Counted from the first letter of the stretch, positions 50,390 through 63,192 are shown. The stretch is 64,000 nucleotides of DNA from Cruorifilaria tuberocauda (GCA_013365365.1 JABVXU010000134.1:62001-126000), one strand, 5' to 3'. Made by a program: numbers and translations. The notes: generated by a model from the letters alone, not told the origin.

Positions 50390-52257
50390 TTAGTTTTGCA
50401 ACGACTTCAAGAGAGAGCAGAAATAAAAGATGCTAGCGATTCCTAGTTTCCAATCCTGATTTAGATTAAATGAAAAAAACTGGACGAAGACGTTAACTGA
50501 TAAATATGCTAAATAACCATTAAAAAAAAACGAACTCTTTGGTTGTATTTTGCCACATGTATAAGACGAATTGATGACAGAATAAATAACATCATTAATA
50601 GAGAATTCCAATCGTTTAAAATCTTCCGCATTAAATGGATCAAATCGCGTTTGCAATTCAGAAACAGCTTCATCAATCATGATCCTTCTTAAATTACCCC
50701 AATCTCCTTGACGAATAAAATCTGCACATAATACAGCAGCCTAGAAACAATCTTTAGTGATCACTGATATAAGAAAGCATAGTGAGATGCCACGTTATAG
50801 CATTGGATGTGCCGTCAATAACTTTCCTCGATAATATGAAATGTTGTTGGATTTCAGATTTTGCAGGAAAAGTACAGTATCTTGAATCGAGCCTCGAATT
50901 TGTATTACCAAACAAGGCTTTTCTAGCAGCACATACCAGTAACCCCTAGTCACATATCACCAAATGATTTTGTAATTAATTAACATCAACTCTCGACAAT
51001 TAACTTTAAAGATGTTTCAAAATTTCAACTTAACCTCATACCTGCTGTTCCCTCAAATTGATTTGATTTTCTATAATCCGCCAAAATTGTAAAGTACAAC
51101 TAAATCCTAGAAAAAAAACAGCCTTGAAGGAGCTAAATCAACCAAAGTACAAACTTTATAAGTTAGAAATGTTAGAAAAAATCCCTTCCTATGACTATAT
51201 ATGGTTTCATGCTTTCTTCATTCTAAAATTGACTATTCAACTATAACTTGGAGGCTTCTAAAATTACTTATGGAAGTCATAGACTGTACTTGATTTTTTC
51301 TCTCGCTTAATTTTTTAATTAAAAACACTACCTTTGAAAAAAATATTTTATTTTCGAACCAATTTTTACGAAAATAAATTATCAATTGTTGTACCTGTAT
51401 TGCACCGTTGAGAAAGCGCTTGACAGTGAATTCTTTTTCAACAAAGCGTCGGTATCGAAATTGAGCAAAAACATTTCCTAATCTTCGATTTAAATCGAAA
51501 ACGGGTACTATAGATTTATGTTCTTCCAATAAAATGAATGGTTTATTATCATTCTCTGATATGCTTGGCTCTGATATCTGGGAAATACATCGTTCAGTAA
51601 ATCAGAATACTATATCACATCAGCAATAAATTCATCGCTTCATGGTAACTAATTAATGATTTTTTAATTAATGATATGTATGTTGCTTGAAATAATTCAT
51701 CAAAGCTATCAGACATTATAGATTTCTAACATGCATACGATCATTTCCACTCTTTTCTATGGTGAAGTTGCCAAAAACGTTTTAAGCCAAAAGGCATCTT
51801 AGAAGCAATAAAAGCTAAATACATGTGGGGAAAATAAGGACATTCGGAATCCTATAAAATCGATCAAAGTTACGTTTGGGATCGACTGATAATCCTATGA
51901 CAAAAAAACATTACGATTCTCGCTACTATTTGATGACACTTGTAAAGTACTCGAATTGAATCAAACGAAAACTTTTTCAAGATCGTAATGTCGATTTTAT
52001 TATATAAATCATCAATCGACGTCTTTAACTGTGGTTAGGTTGTCCGTTTATCTTCGTGCAATTCACTTATGCCTATACTGATCCCATTGTTTCAGTTGCT
52101 TCGACAGTTAAAACCACTAAGTTGATAAAAGCTAAAAAATAAAAATAAAAAACGATACCTGTTCAGTAGACAATGAAGAGTGTGCAATCCTTGAAATTTT
52201 CTGGAAAACAATCTGACATTTTGCAGCAATCGAGGGATTAGCAACAACACGTAACAT
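50390..52257 (-). CDS. MAIP1: MAIP1-like (C2orf47 family, Tim44-like domain) mitochondrial protein
   Basis: Human MAIP1 binds the m-AAA protease in the matrix and helps EMRE maturation. Exons 5' to 3': 52257-52159, 51577-51395, 50740-50390; phases 0/0, 210 residues (human 291). The first exon encodes an acid-poor, Arg/Lys/Ser-containing leader (MLRVVANPSIAAK) suited to mitochondrial import. FRYRRFVEKEFTVKRFLNGA then AAVLCADFIRQGDWGNLRRI corresponds in order and spacing to the human FSEGAKQAF and LLSQCKFDELKGLV region. LEFSINDVIYS corresponds to ANIDEIVFTS. The C-terminal 40 residues are weakly matched, with a DW pair (NLNQDWKLGIA) where human has KPDWTIARI. The last exon is taken open to its stop; a short intron before GATTGG is possible. 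The family call is moderate. Confidence 0.6.
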
Positions 52258-53489
52258 AGCTTAGAATTATTTGAAAAACATCTTCACCATATTCCCTAGA
52301 TAATAATTGATAAGGTCCAAATTGATTTGAAACTTTTCTGTGATCACCTCGTTAACTGAATTGCAATAACTAGATGCTATCAATCAATTAATTACGCTGA
52401 GCATACTCCGCAAAATTTTTCGAGAGAAAACTACACCCTTGATAAGTTGTTCCTTGCAGAGTTTGATGATGAGAAAGTTTCAAAGTGGATAGATTTGGCT
52501 TAGCCGATGTATTTTCGGTCTTCATCATATGATGTTGGTACTCTTTCGCCAATCCTAACAACGGAAATATTGCAAAACCGGTAACATTTCTAAGTTTTCA
52601 GTTTTTTTAAGCCAATTTCAAATTTTCACTTTCCTCAACCAGAAGATAAAATTTAAATGATATGAGCATTATGCTCTCAGAGCCTGTCAAATTTATAGCC
52701 TGCAATAACTGCGCCGTGTTCATCCATTTTTTCTTGGAAATATCGAACCATTAAATCAACCGACAAAAACTCATTTGACAAATCAGTTCAAGAAACTGAT
52801 ATCGCTAAGGAGCTCCCTCCCATCACCTTCCACTTTCCACACAATGATCATTCGTATGCCAAGGTAGACATTGTATTACTCTAACTGGACTATTCCCACG
52901 CCCAAACTTATTTGGTAGAATCTAATCGATCTTACAAGCCCGATATGATGTCCAAAGGTAACAGTTATAGTAGAACTGGAACTTCACCAAAATGCTCGGT
53001 ACATCTCTATTTTTTTCACTTACTTTTATTTCAACACTTTTAATGAGGCGCACCCAAAAATACTGAGGTATTCCATTAATTAGCGACCAATACAAAGCAA
53101 GATCATTAAGAGCGGAATTTAAAACATTCGGAAGGGATACGATAAAATACAGTTAAAAGGTCAAGTTGTCACCATGACCAAGTGCCAAAAAAATTTAATG
53201 ACCCCTAATCCGAATTTTTGCAGCCCGTTAAATTCCTTCTCCATTATAAATGGACCTCAGTTTTTGTTTCTGTAGAAAAAAAAAAAGAAAATATGCTTTA
53301 TAAAACTTTAAAGACAAGAAAAATTTAGGAGTGCGCCGAAGGTGAGGAGAAAATATACGGAGAGAGAGCCAAAATTACATAGAAAAGTGGACAAAATTAC
53401 AGAAAATCAAAATTACAACTTAAAAAAGAAATGCATGATTGAAAAAGAGAAAAAAAAAAGAATAAAACTGTTCCCTTCGATCTTCAATC
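52258..53489. other. Intergenic region, 1.2 kb
   Basis: Between the MAIP1-like promoter and the HMG gene's last exon. Slightly richer in GC between 52780 and 53240 than its surroundings, but I could not read any protein or RNA family on either strand. Confidence 0.45.
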
Positions 53490-54521
53490 TTATTTCTTCT
53501 TGTATTTTTTCTTTTCCTGAAATTCGACTGCAATATCAATTTAAAGAATAAATTCTTCTACGTTTGCTCTTCTCGAGAACAATTACATAAAATAGATCAA
53601 TGCAAATCTTAATAGCACTGATATTTCCTTTATGATTATTATTTTATGGTATTATGGTTATGAATAAAATAAACTAACCAATTAATTAGAATTGTGAAAA
53701 GCTGTTCAAAAATCATGATACTGTGGATAAATTTCACATTATCAAATTATATACATTATTATGATCGCAATTTTGAAAAAATATCACAGTCAATAAAACA
53801 ATAATATGAATCCCTACTTGATCAATAAAATAGATATGTTACGAAGATCAATAGTTTTATCCTAATAAAGAATGCTTTCTACCACTGCGACAATTATTAA
53901 ATTATAATTTGGTCATTATCATGATCGCAGTTGCAACTGTTATGATTTTAGTTCTTGTATGATATATTTCAAATATAAAATTTCAGGGGAGAAATATTAG
54001 AAAAACAAAGTTTAACTAAATAACTAAATTTATATCTAAAAATAAATTTATATTAAAAAAAAAGCATTAACCGCTTCATATCGTTGCTTGTCCTGGCTGG
54101 CCAACTTTTCGTATTTGCTCTTATCCTTCACTTTCGCCCATTCAACACCTGCTGCCTTGCTTACATCAATGACAGACATACCAGGCTTTGCAATGCGAGA
54201 ACGATTCTCCAGCAACCAAAACATGTAGGCTGACTTGGCTCGCTTCGGTGCATTCGGATCCTACAAAAAAAGATTTTGAGGAAATATTATAGAAAATAGT
54301 CTAAAACTAACAGATACCATGGCATTATTACATCAGCTTGGAATTAAAATAGCCAATGTCTTGCTTATTCATTAATAGCAAATCATATTCTATATTTAAG
54401 AAAGTAAATGGAAGAAAAAATCACTCACCTTAGCCTTCTTTGTCTTCTTTTGTTTTGACGTTGACGCCCCACCTGACTTTTTAGCCGATTTTTTCGATCC
54501 CTTCGATCCTGTCTTAGCCAT
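53490..54521 (-). CDS. Single HMG-box protein, NHP6/HMG-1.1-like
   Basis: Small architectural DNA-bending chromatin protein. Exons 5' to 3': 54521-54429, 54260-54072, 53516-53490; phases 0/0, 102 residues. The N-terminal 31 residues are Lys/Ser/Gly-rich (KGSKKSAKKSGGASTSK). The HMG box starts DPNAPKRAKSAYMFWLLENR and continues through MSVIDVSKAAGVEWAKVKDK to KYEKLASQDKQRYEAEKKKY. The last exon adds only eight codons (EKKKYKKK) after an intron of 555 bases; it completes the third helix just as in yeast NHP6 (KRYESEKELY). Without that exon the frame would run into VNAFF and stop. There is no second box and no acidic tail, unlike HMGB1. SSRP1 has a similar box but is far longer and carries other domains absent here. 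Confidence 0.9.
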
Positions 54522-55793
54522 GATGCGATTGTTAGTACGGTAAAAGGTAAGACAATAGTTGAAAATCCTGAAATTTTCCGAAAAAGTGAAAATATAAAAG
54601 TTCTCAAAATAGAATAACAGTAACACATCTGCACAGTACAGAAAATCTAATCATTTGAGAGATTACTACTGTAAAGGTAATATTATTGCGAATATCCGGG
54701 TTAAACGAAATTAATCCCACTGAAATAAACTAAAAAAATCTTATCATAAGAAGGAACTAAACTAAATTATTCCTGTTACGATAGGACTAATTTAGAATGA
54801 AGAAAAACAGTAAGTTCTGGATAGATGAACTCAACTGCTAATAGTGATGACCTCCTCATATATCGTATCAAAGCAATCTATACAAACTACGATGATACCA
54901 ATTCAACATAGCTAAACATTAAATTAAAATTGAGAAAAAAAAATAGGTGAAATGATATGAATGACCTCTGTAATTAATAGCAAAGACAAACATGAACCAG
55001 CTAAGCAAAGATAGATTATGAGAGAGTTAAACCATTGAAGATGAAAAATGAGAGGTTAGCATAATCTATGAATTTATATACCCAAGAAGAAATTGCTTCC
55101 CAGTATTTTCTTACCGCCTAAAAAAGATAAAAAGAAAAAAACAAAAATTGAACTACCTAAGATGTATGCTTTAGTCTAAGTAAGAAGATCTTAGCTTGTA
55201 TAAAAAGTGGAAAATGTGGAACATCTGCAAAATGACAACATGAAAAAATATTATGATTTAGGCGGAGATTTAGTGAAATATAGAGTGAGGAAAATGTGGA
55301 GGTTTAAGAGAAAAACAAATGAAAGATAATAGTTGTATGGGAGATTTAGAGAAATCCTATATTTTGCAAGCAACCTTTGACCCATTCATACATATCCAAA
55401 TGACCAGTAGTAGTGACAATAGCACTAACGGCTAGCAAAAATTATTGGCGGGTTTGTGTTATGGTAGGGCAATTTCGCTATACAGTGCCCGATCAACCCC
55501 AAAGCTCCATACATTGTGACCATCACAAACTGACCATCATCATCATCACATCATCATATACAATCAACCGAATTGATTCTATTTGAATTCAACAAGCTGA
55601 TTTTCTTATACTTACTGACATCTTTGACCTTTCAAATGGTTATTACAAAAAAGTTCACCGTAACATTTCCTCACACTTCTATTTCTACAAAATTAAAAAT
55701 GTTACAAAAATGCGCGTATAAATTCATCGAAAAAAAAATTATTTGAAGTGGAAAAAATGCAAATAATTCATCCCAGTCATACCGGAATTCTAA

Positions 55794-55818
55794 TCCGGAA
55801 TTTATATGAAATTCCGGA
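55794..55818. repeat. Perfect 10-bp inverted repeat
   Basis: TCCGGAATTT, five-base loop ATATG, then AAATTCCGGA. Further CCGGAATTC copies flank it at about 55782 and 55813, so the site is a cluster of CCGGAATT words in an otherwise AT-rich spacer. Confidence 0.85.
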
Positions 55819-56111
55819 ATTCGTATAAATCATTGTTGTAGCAAAAAATTTATGAATATGTAAGTGAAAAATGAAAGTTTAGTAGCATGCATAGTTTATC
55901 CTATCAAAATTATTTTCTGCTGACTAATTCAGTGAATATTTCGTACGGATATAAAATGTAATACTGATATGATAATAGCAGTATGATATGAATGATAACA
56001 ATCAATATGTTTTTATTTTCCGTTATTTAATTATCAGTAACTGTGCATTAATGAATGTTTTGATTAATCAGTCATATTCAAATTCAGATCTTTCGATCAG
56101 CACAGATGTAA

Positions 56112-56340
56112 GAGAAGGAAATACTTAAATACTAAAATTAAAAATAGGAAATAGTTAAGTGAATAGAAGGAAATAAATACTGAAATGGAAAATAGGAATG
56201 AATAGGAGGAAATACTTAAATACTGAAATGGAAAATAGGAAGTACTTAAATGAATAGAAGGAAATACTTAAATACTAAAATAAAAAATAGGAAATACTTA
56301 AATACTTAAATGAAAAATAGGAAATACTTAAATGAATAAC
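56112..56340. repeat. AT/purine-rich minisatellite
   Basis: About seven imperfect units built from GGAAATACTTAAATACT, AAAATGGAAAATA and AAATGAATAGAA blocks, strongly purine-biased on the plus strand. Unit length varies between about 23 and 60 bases. Confidence 0.8.
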
Positions 56341-56527
56341 TTCGAATCCCTAAATGCAACTTATTATAAGTGAAATTTTAAGTGTTATGATAACGGAACA
56401 TACTATTCCAGCAATAACTATCGATATAATTTGTTACAAAAAAGAACACTATAAACCATTTACAGTTTATTACTCTTGTTACTTATACTCTAAAATTAGA
56501 TCAATCATGGTAATTTCAACAAGGTAA

Positions 56528-56757
56528 ATTTTTATTTTTCAAGAAATAATTTTTGTAGTTTTACCTTCCAAGAATAATTTGAACAAGAAAAAAATCTGGT
56601 AATACCTGATCAATCCGATATATCTATGAATTTCAAAAAAAAAGAATAAAGTTAACAAAAATAAAAAAAAATAAAGTTACTAGACGATTAAACTAAATGT
56701 ATTTATGAATTTCTTGGAAGGTAAAACTACAAAAATTATTTCCTGAAAAATAAAAAT
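56528..56757. repeat. Long inverted repeat with 47-bp arms
   Basis: Arm 1 is 56528-56574 and arm 2 is 56711-56757. The reverse complement of arm 2 matches arm 1 at 46 of 47 bases (CAAG against CAGG). The arms share TTTTGTAGTTTTACCTTCC. The loop is 136 bases of AT-rich sequence without an ORF. The form suits a MITE-like element or a transcribed hairpin. No clear target-site duplication was seen. Confidence 0.85.
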
Positions 56758-58103
56758 AAAATTAAATTAAATCCGCTTAATTCAAGAAGAATTAAACCTT
56801 AAATGAATCGTAAGGTCATAAAGGTCATAGAAAGATACGAAGGAAACATTTTGAAAAATTAACAAATTTTTTTTGTTCTATTGAAAACAGTGTAATTTAT
56901 TTTAGCAATTTTAATTTACTTTTTTCCTCCTTATCAAGGCATCTATCTGATATCTGAAAATTTGACTATGTAAAGTTTTCATTTCTCATTTACAATAAGC
57001 TAAACAGTATAGTATACTAATAGCTAAAAGTAACTGCTCAATTTACTGTTATCAAATGTTAAAGCCTGCATTACTTAATATAAATTAAATATAAAATTAC
57101 TTAATATAAGTAAGTAATATAAATGACAAATTACTGTGCAAAATACTTTGACATTTGCTTTACAGTAAATGAGCGAATAATTGCTGCATTGTTTACGATC
57201 GACCAAAAAGAGATAAGAGCTTTACACGAAACCTTACAAGTAATAATCTTTGTACTACGATAAGTTATTGAACAACAATACTTACTTCCATATCATTCTA
57301 AATTGTGCAATTTTTTTGTTCATCTTGAAGGATATTTGTTTTTTTTTCCTTTATTTAAATTTATTTACAAATAATCTTTACTTTTTTATAAGTTTTACAT
57401 ATTACAAAAAAAAAATCACAAGTATTTCCGAATTTTTTATAACATAATGCTCTGAAATACAGTTTATTGATTTTTTCTCTTTTCTTTGATCGCATAATTT
57501 CAATTATTTTGTTTGATATATTCTTTGATTAATTTCAAGTTAAAAACTTTGATGAAATTTCAGCTTCAGATTCAGATGTTCAGATTATTCAGGAATCTGA
57601 TATTACTTTTAGAGAATCATCAATTCATCACTTAGCTAACTTAATTATAAAAAATTATAAAAAGTTATTTAACTATAAAAAAGTAACTGTAAAACTTAAC
57701 TATAAAAAAGCACTCATCAAAATCTAATTGCTAAATCATTTCATTTAATTACCTTAGTACTATCAATTTTGTTTTGTCAACTGATTATCAGTCTTAAGTG
57801 ATAAAGATCAAATTTTGATATTAACGAAATTAGAATAATCTTACAAAATGATAAGGTTGGTACTTCTTTGATATCAGGCAGCAGTTATTTCGCTTCTAAA
57901 ATTTCAATTATTCATATCAAAAATATCATAACAATTATATCGAATAAAAATGGTTTCATTCCTTCTTTCCAATTTAAATATATCCAATTTAAGATTATTA
58001 ATTATATTATCAATAATTGATATTATCAATCTTTGGCTATTGATATCAGAATTGAAAGATTTGTACAATTTCTTATCATAAAATAAAATTTGATAATTTA
58101 ATT

Positions 58104-61100
58104 TTAATAGGAAAGAAAAACATTACGATTATCCCAGTAATCGGAATAATCCATATACGGTTGAGTAGTCTGAAATAATTAATAATTAATTAAACTTTAT
58201 GAAATTAAATAAAAATTTTTATTAGTGATTTAAAAGGTTATATTATTCTCTCTGTTCAAAGAATATGAACATTTCTTAAAGAATGCTAACTAAGTTTTTA
58301 GTTGATTAAGCTATTAGTTGAAGTAAAAGATTATACCTCCTTCTCTTGTGAGTAATTAGGCTCAAGAGTTCCGGCAAGCTGAAATTGACTTTATTGAATT
58401 ACCGAAATGAACCGGGAATCTAATCGGAAACTTATCCATTTATAACTTTTCTCTCTGTTCCCTCTTTTCAATATTTATTATTAAACTTTTAAACTATTTA
58501 AGCTTAACTTTCATCAACAGTTTTGATTAGATGAACGAATGAAATAGTTAAAATGGATGGATGAAACAAAAATGATTTCATCCATTATCCTTTTATCATC
58601 AGGCATCTATCTTAAATTGATAACTCTAATAATGAAATCTGATAACGATAATTGATATTCTATGTTAAATTGATAATTCTAATAATAATAATCTGATAAT
58701 GATAATTGATAATCTATGCTAAATTGATAATTCTAATAATGATAATCTGATAATGATAATTGATAATCTATGCTAAATTGATAATTCTAATCATGATAAT
58801 CAGTTAATGTTAAATTGATAACTCTAATAATGATAGTCTGCTATTGATACCTGATAATCTACCTTAAATTGATAACTCTAATAATGATAATCTGCTATTG
58901 ATAATTGATAATCTACCTTAAATTGATAACTCTAATGATGATAATCTGCTATTGATAATTGATAATCTGCCTTAAATTGATAATTCTAATCATGATAATC
59001 TGTTAATGTTAAACTGATAACTCTAATAATGATAATCTGATAATGATAATTGATATTCTATGTTAAATTGATAATTCTAATAATGATAATCTGCTATTGA
59101 TAATTGATAATCTGCCTTAAATTGATAACTCTATTAATCATAATCTGATAACGATAATTGATAATCTATGCTAAATTAATAATTCTAATCATGATAATCT
59201 GTTAATGTTAAATTGATAATTCTAATAACGATAGTCTTTTTTATAAATAAGTTAAACAAAAATAACCGATGAACTTGGCACTTTATATCGACACAGAATG
59301 CGAAATTCGTAAAATCGCATTTTACAACTTATATCAAACACATAATATTTCCTTTTGGTAGCTAAAAAAACGAATGATAATACTGATATCAATTATCAGT
59401 TACACTGATAAAAGATAAAATGAAACTGATAAACTAATAATTTACACTGATAATTTTTACATTAATAAAAAAAAAAGAAAATGATATCATTTTCAATATT
59501 CCATTTCACAGTTTGTTTTTTTTTTTTTAAATCGTTCCTCCCCATTATTAATTTCCACCATAAAATTCGTATTTTAGGTACTTGATAATTAAGTAATTAA
59601 TTATCTAAGTTGAAAGTAATTAATTATCTAATTTTAATAAAAAGCATAAAGCTTAGTTTAAATTAATATGGAAATTTAAAATTTGACGTAATTTTTTAAA
59701 ATGCTTATCAGCCTATCAGTTTTGATAAGTTGACTAAAGAATTCATGCGAAATTTTAATCGTAATATATAAAATAATAATAATATAAGCTTACTTGTTGG
59801 TGGACTATACATGAAAAATCGTTTACATTGATTTTTTTTTAACGTATAAAATTGTGATTTATAATAAGGTTCCAGGAAATCACTATAATTGAATGGTGAT
59901 CTATCGTACCAATGAAAACGACCATTTTCATATTTTAATCCAATAAACATTGGCAGTGAGAGTGAATTTATATCAGCTGCTAAAGTTTGTTAATTAATAG
60001 CAATATATTTTAATTGTTAATGATTATTATAATTTAATGATAATAGCTAATTAGATAATTAATTTAATTAATTTCAACGAAATCATTGTTTTTTTTTCCT
60101 GAAAATTTGAATTAACAAATTTGAAAAATGATAGTTTGCTTGATGATTTATATTATGAAATTATGGATTCTACAAAAAAGTTTGAATGATTATTTTTATC
60201 AGTAAAAAAAAAAATGATTAAAGCAAAGTACACATACTTCTATAGACTACTTTAACAAATTCATATTCTTTTTTATTACGAATTGAAACGCTGTAAGTTG
60301 GTTGGCCTGTAAATGTTTCAGAATCCTTACATACGTTTTGATCGACATCTGTTGAATTTATGAGATACTGATAGCTCTCTTGAAGCTTTAAAAGTAATCG
60401 ATACAGTTAGTTAATTTAATCAAATTTAAAAGATTTTACAATTACAGTTTTTTAACTTTCAAGCTTTAAGTGTCTTTCTTTTTTCTGTTTTATTTTATAG
60501 CTTAGCTTAACTTAGAATGAGAAAATCAATTGATTTGATTGATTTTTTTTGATCATTGATTATCATTGATTGAAAGTAATTTATTTAAGTTACTCGAAAA
60601 TAAACAACTGTTATCAATTATCCATTAAAATACGATGGAAGTGAATTTCAGGAAACAAATATATAAGTTAATAAAAGTAAATTTCAGGTGTCAACAGTAG
60701 TTGCACAATCAGAAAAGGAAGGTGAAAATACAACATTGTGATTAGACGAATATTTCAGTGTCTGATTGATAAATTTTCAGTGTCTGATTGAATTTAATTT
60801 CGATTTTACCGACAATCTAACTTGGAATTGTGAAAATTCTTTATTTTAGGTATTCAGTAATTAAGTAATTAATTATCTAATTTGAAATGATAAATGTAAC
60901 AATTGAAAGGCTAACATATCTGTCGTATTGATGAAATGTATAGCAATAAACATCGCTACCAATTTGTTTTACATAACTATCACTATCACATAATCCTGAA
61001 ATTAGAAATTGAAAATGTGTAATTTAAATTATAAGGTGGATATTATTATTGTTGCTTCTTTTCTACTCTTAAATTGTAATATTTTATTTCAAATTTCAGG

Positions 61101-61484
61101 TTTCATGAATTTCATTATTTCACAAATTGAAAGATAAAGAACTTATAAAACATTAACCATGGATGTATTTTATAAAATTTCTATTCCTTGATAATTTATT
61201 ATTAAAAATGACAGATTACAGTATCAAAATCATATCACTTCACTTGTATCCTAATGATAGGATTTAATGAATGTTTAGAAACATTACGCTAAATTCTATT
61301 GTAAAGTAGAAAAAACGTATTTCATCAGAAATCATAGTTCTTTTCACGTATCACGTTTCACGTATGTAAGCGTTAAATTTTTTTAACAGATAAAATAAAT
61401 GAAGAAACGACCGGTCCATAAACAATGCGCAAATTGAAAGTTTATGACGAGAGAAACAATGATGACGACCGTACCGGACATCAT
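58104..61484 (-). CDS. Secreted C-type-lectin-like domain protein
   Basis: Exons 5' to 3': 61484-61412, 60995-60916, 60385-60238, 59979-59794, 59327-59275, 58378-58337, 58169-58104; every junction keeps phase, giving 215 residues. Exon 1 is a signal peptide (VVIIVSLVINF core). The mature start CDSDSYVKQIGSDVYCYTF and the later YSVSIRNKKEYEFVKVVY fit the first half of a C-type lectin fold. FIGLKYENGRFHWYDRSPF is the diagnostic WIGL / W-x-D-x-SP block. KNQCKRFF and KCDFTNFAFC supply the paired C-terminal cysteines. No EPN/QPD sugar-site motif at the usual place and no WND motif are seen, so calcium-dependent sugar binding is doubtful. A short acidic, Tyr-rich tail follows (TTQPYMDYSDYWDNRN). 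Exons 1-4 are strong. Exons 5-7 rest on weaker acceptors and phase agreement; the last may splice on at AAT/GTTTTT. Confidence 0.72.
58617..59235. repeat. Minisatellite with 54-base unit inside a lectin-gene intron
   Basis: About eleven imperfect copies of a unit containing AAATTGATAACTCTAATAAT and GATAATCTGATAATGATAAT. Some copies are shortened or carry CTGCTATTGAT variants. The array fills most of the intron between the fifth and sixth predicted exons. Confidence 0.9.
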
Positions 61485-61496
61485 CAAATCATTCAA

Positions 61497-61506
61497 CTGA
61501 TAAGGT
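61497..61506 (-). promoter_or_regulatory. Possible trans-splice acceptor of the lectin-like gene
   Basis: CCTTATCAG lies 12 bases before the first of two tandem ATG codons. The same TTATCAGTT sequence precedes the gene at 63922 on the other strand. Confidence 0.45.
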
Positions 61507-63153
61507 TTCTTGATAAATTCGATTAAAATAATGATTTCAATCATAATTTGAAAATTTTCCCTTCTTTCATTTCTAATTTTCATCTTTTTTAATCTTGAAA
61601 AGGTATGGTTTATTGATTGATTTGGACATTTTCTTTCTTATAATTCTATCAATAATTCGATCAAGATAATTTAAATCTTGTAATTCTATCAAGAGGGAAA
61701 ACTTTTAATCTTATCATTTTAATTTTTATTAAGTTTTTTTTATCAGTTGATTCACTGACTAATATGATTTCTACTTTAAAGAGAATTCTCTTTTCTATAT
61801 TTCTCGGAAATATATTTAATTCAATTTGTTTATTTGTATGGCACAATCGATTCGTTTCGAGTACATTTTATTCCTTATACAAAGGTTATAAGGTCAAGAT
61901 AATCGTTTGTGATATGATAATAGTTAATTCAAACGATCGGAAATACGTTGCAGTAGGATCTTTAGTATTTGAGAAAGCTCATTATTTAAATATTCATTTC
62001 TTTACATTTTCAAAAATACATGTAAGTATATAAGTATTCGATCAATATTGATAAGTTTGATGGCTTAGGCTTAGGTAAGTTTGTTTGATAAGAAATGAAT
62101 GCTTAACTTATAAAGTTCATCCGGATTATCATTATTATCAGTAGGAATGATTAGAGTAGCATTAAGTAAGATGAAATTAACTGATCGAAGAATTCAGCAA
62201 TTACAAAAAGTTTTTTGTAAGTTAATGATTGAGTATTGAGTATATCCTCCATTTCTACGATTAAGGTTATCAATTCTTTTTTCCATGATAATTTTCCATC
62301 TAAAGTTATTCTTAAATTCTTTTTCGCTCGATCACTAACTTATATAAAGAAATAGTGGTCAATAGTTAAAGGTCATTGGGGTCAATTATCCATTTGTAAA
62401 TTCCTTCATTTCATCGAATCATCGAAGTTATGTTTATCTTATCATTCCTTCTTTAGTAAGGATATCAATCAATTGCTTTATTAATCAATACCTTTATATT
62501 TATCAATATCTATATCTATAATCTATAATCAATATCATTAATTAATCATGATTTGAAGAATCAATTGAAATTAAATAATCTTATCGCTAAAAATTCAATC
62601 TAATCATATCAGATTCCAAATCTCTTACGGGTATTTAGGAACCTTTTAGTGGATAAATTATATGCTAATTCTAAATAAGTAAAAGTAGAAGAAGTAAATA
62701 ATTAACTTTGTCTGATAAATAATTAACGGAAATAGAAACCAAATAGTAATTAATTAGTAAGTAATTAATTTCATTGATTAATTTTACTAATTATTTACTT
62801 CGTTCATTACAAAAACAGAATTTAAATAGTAAAAAATTAGCAGAAATGGAACTCTAACAATCAATTCGTGGAAATATTTTGGGAATATTGATTCTCTGGT
62901 AAATCAAACATAATTTACAGTTTGAATAGTTGACGTTATTCAAAACTCATACTCATTTGACCTCATGCTTGACCTTTCAATATCCAAAGTATTAAATATC
63001 AATAGCGGATAATGTCAGCAACAAAAGGATGCCGATATTTTGAAGCGTTCCATGTGCACCGAAATTGATAGCTAATCTTTGCTCATAACAAATATCACAC
63101 TATCCGTATCCAAGCTTTTTTGATATCTTTATATCGTATTGGAATTTTTTTCT

Positions 63154-63192
63154 TAATACGTACGTCTAATACATACGCTTAACACGTACGCT
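63154..63192. repeat. Three tandem copies of a 13-base element
   Basis: TAATACGTACGTC, TAATACATACGCT and TAACACGTACGCT follow one another without a gap, about 730 bases upstream of the gene at 63922. A regulatory array is possible but unproven. Confidence 0.6.

Larger units (their letters stand above)
54522..58103. other. AT-rich intergenic region, 3.6 kb
   Basis: Upstream of the HMG gene and downstream of the lectin-like gene. Contents: a GC-richer patch at about 55380-55560 with TTGGCGGG and an inverted CCAAT-like ATTGG, plausible promoter sequence for the HMG gene; a CAT trinucleotide run near 55537-55558; a short inverted repeat at 55794-55818; a minisatellite at 56112-56340; and a 47-bp inverted repeat at 56528-56757. 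No convincing gene. Confidence 0.55.

Noticed and set aside
51046..51106. Possible extra exon (GFSCTLQFWRIIENQ) in the MAIP1-like gene
   Set aside because: It needs phase 1 while its neighbours are phase 0, and the protein aligns to MAIP1 better when exon 2 joins exon 50740-50390 directly.
61764..62033. 89-codon plus-strand ORF with a hydrophobic start, ending near a GTAAGT
   Set aside because: No family resemblance, strongly AT-driven composition and no conserved partner exon; kept only as a note.
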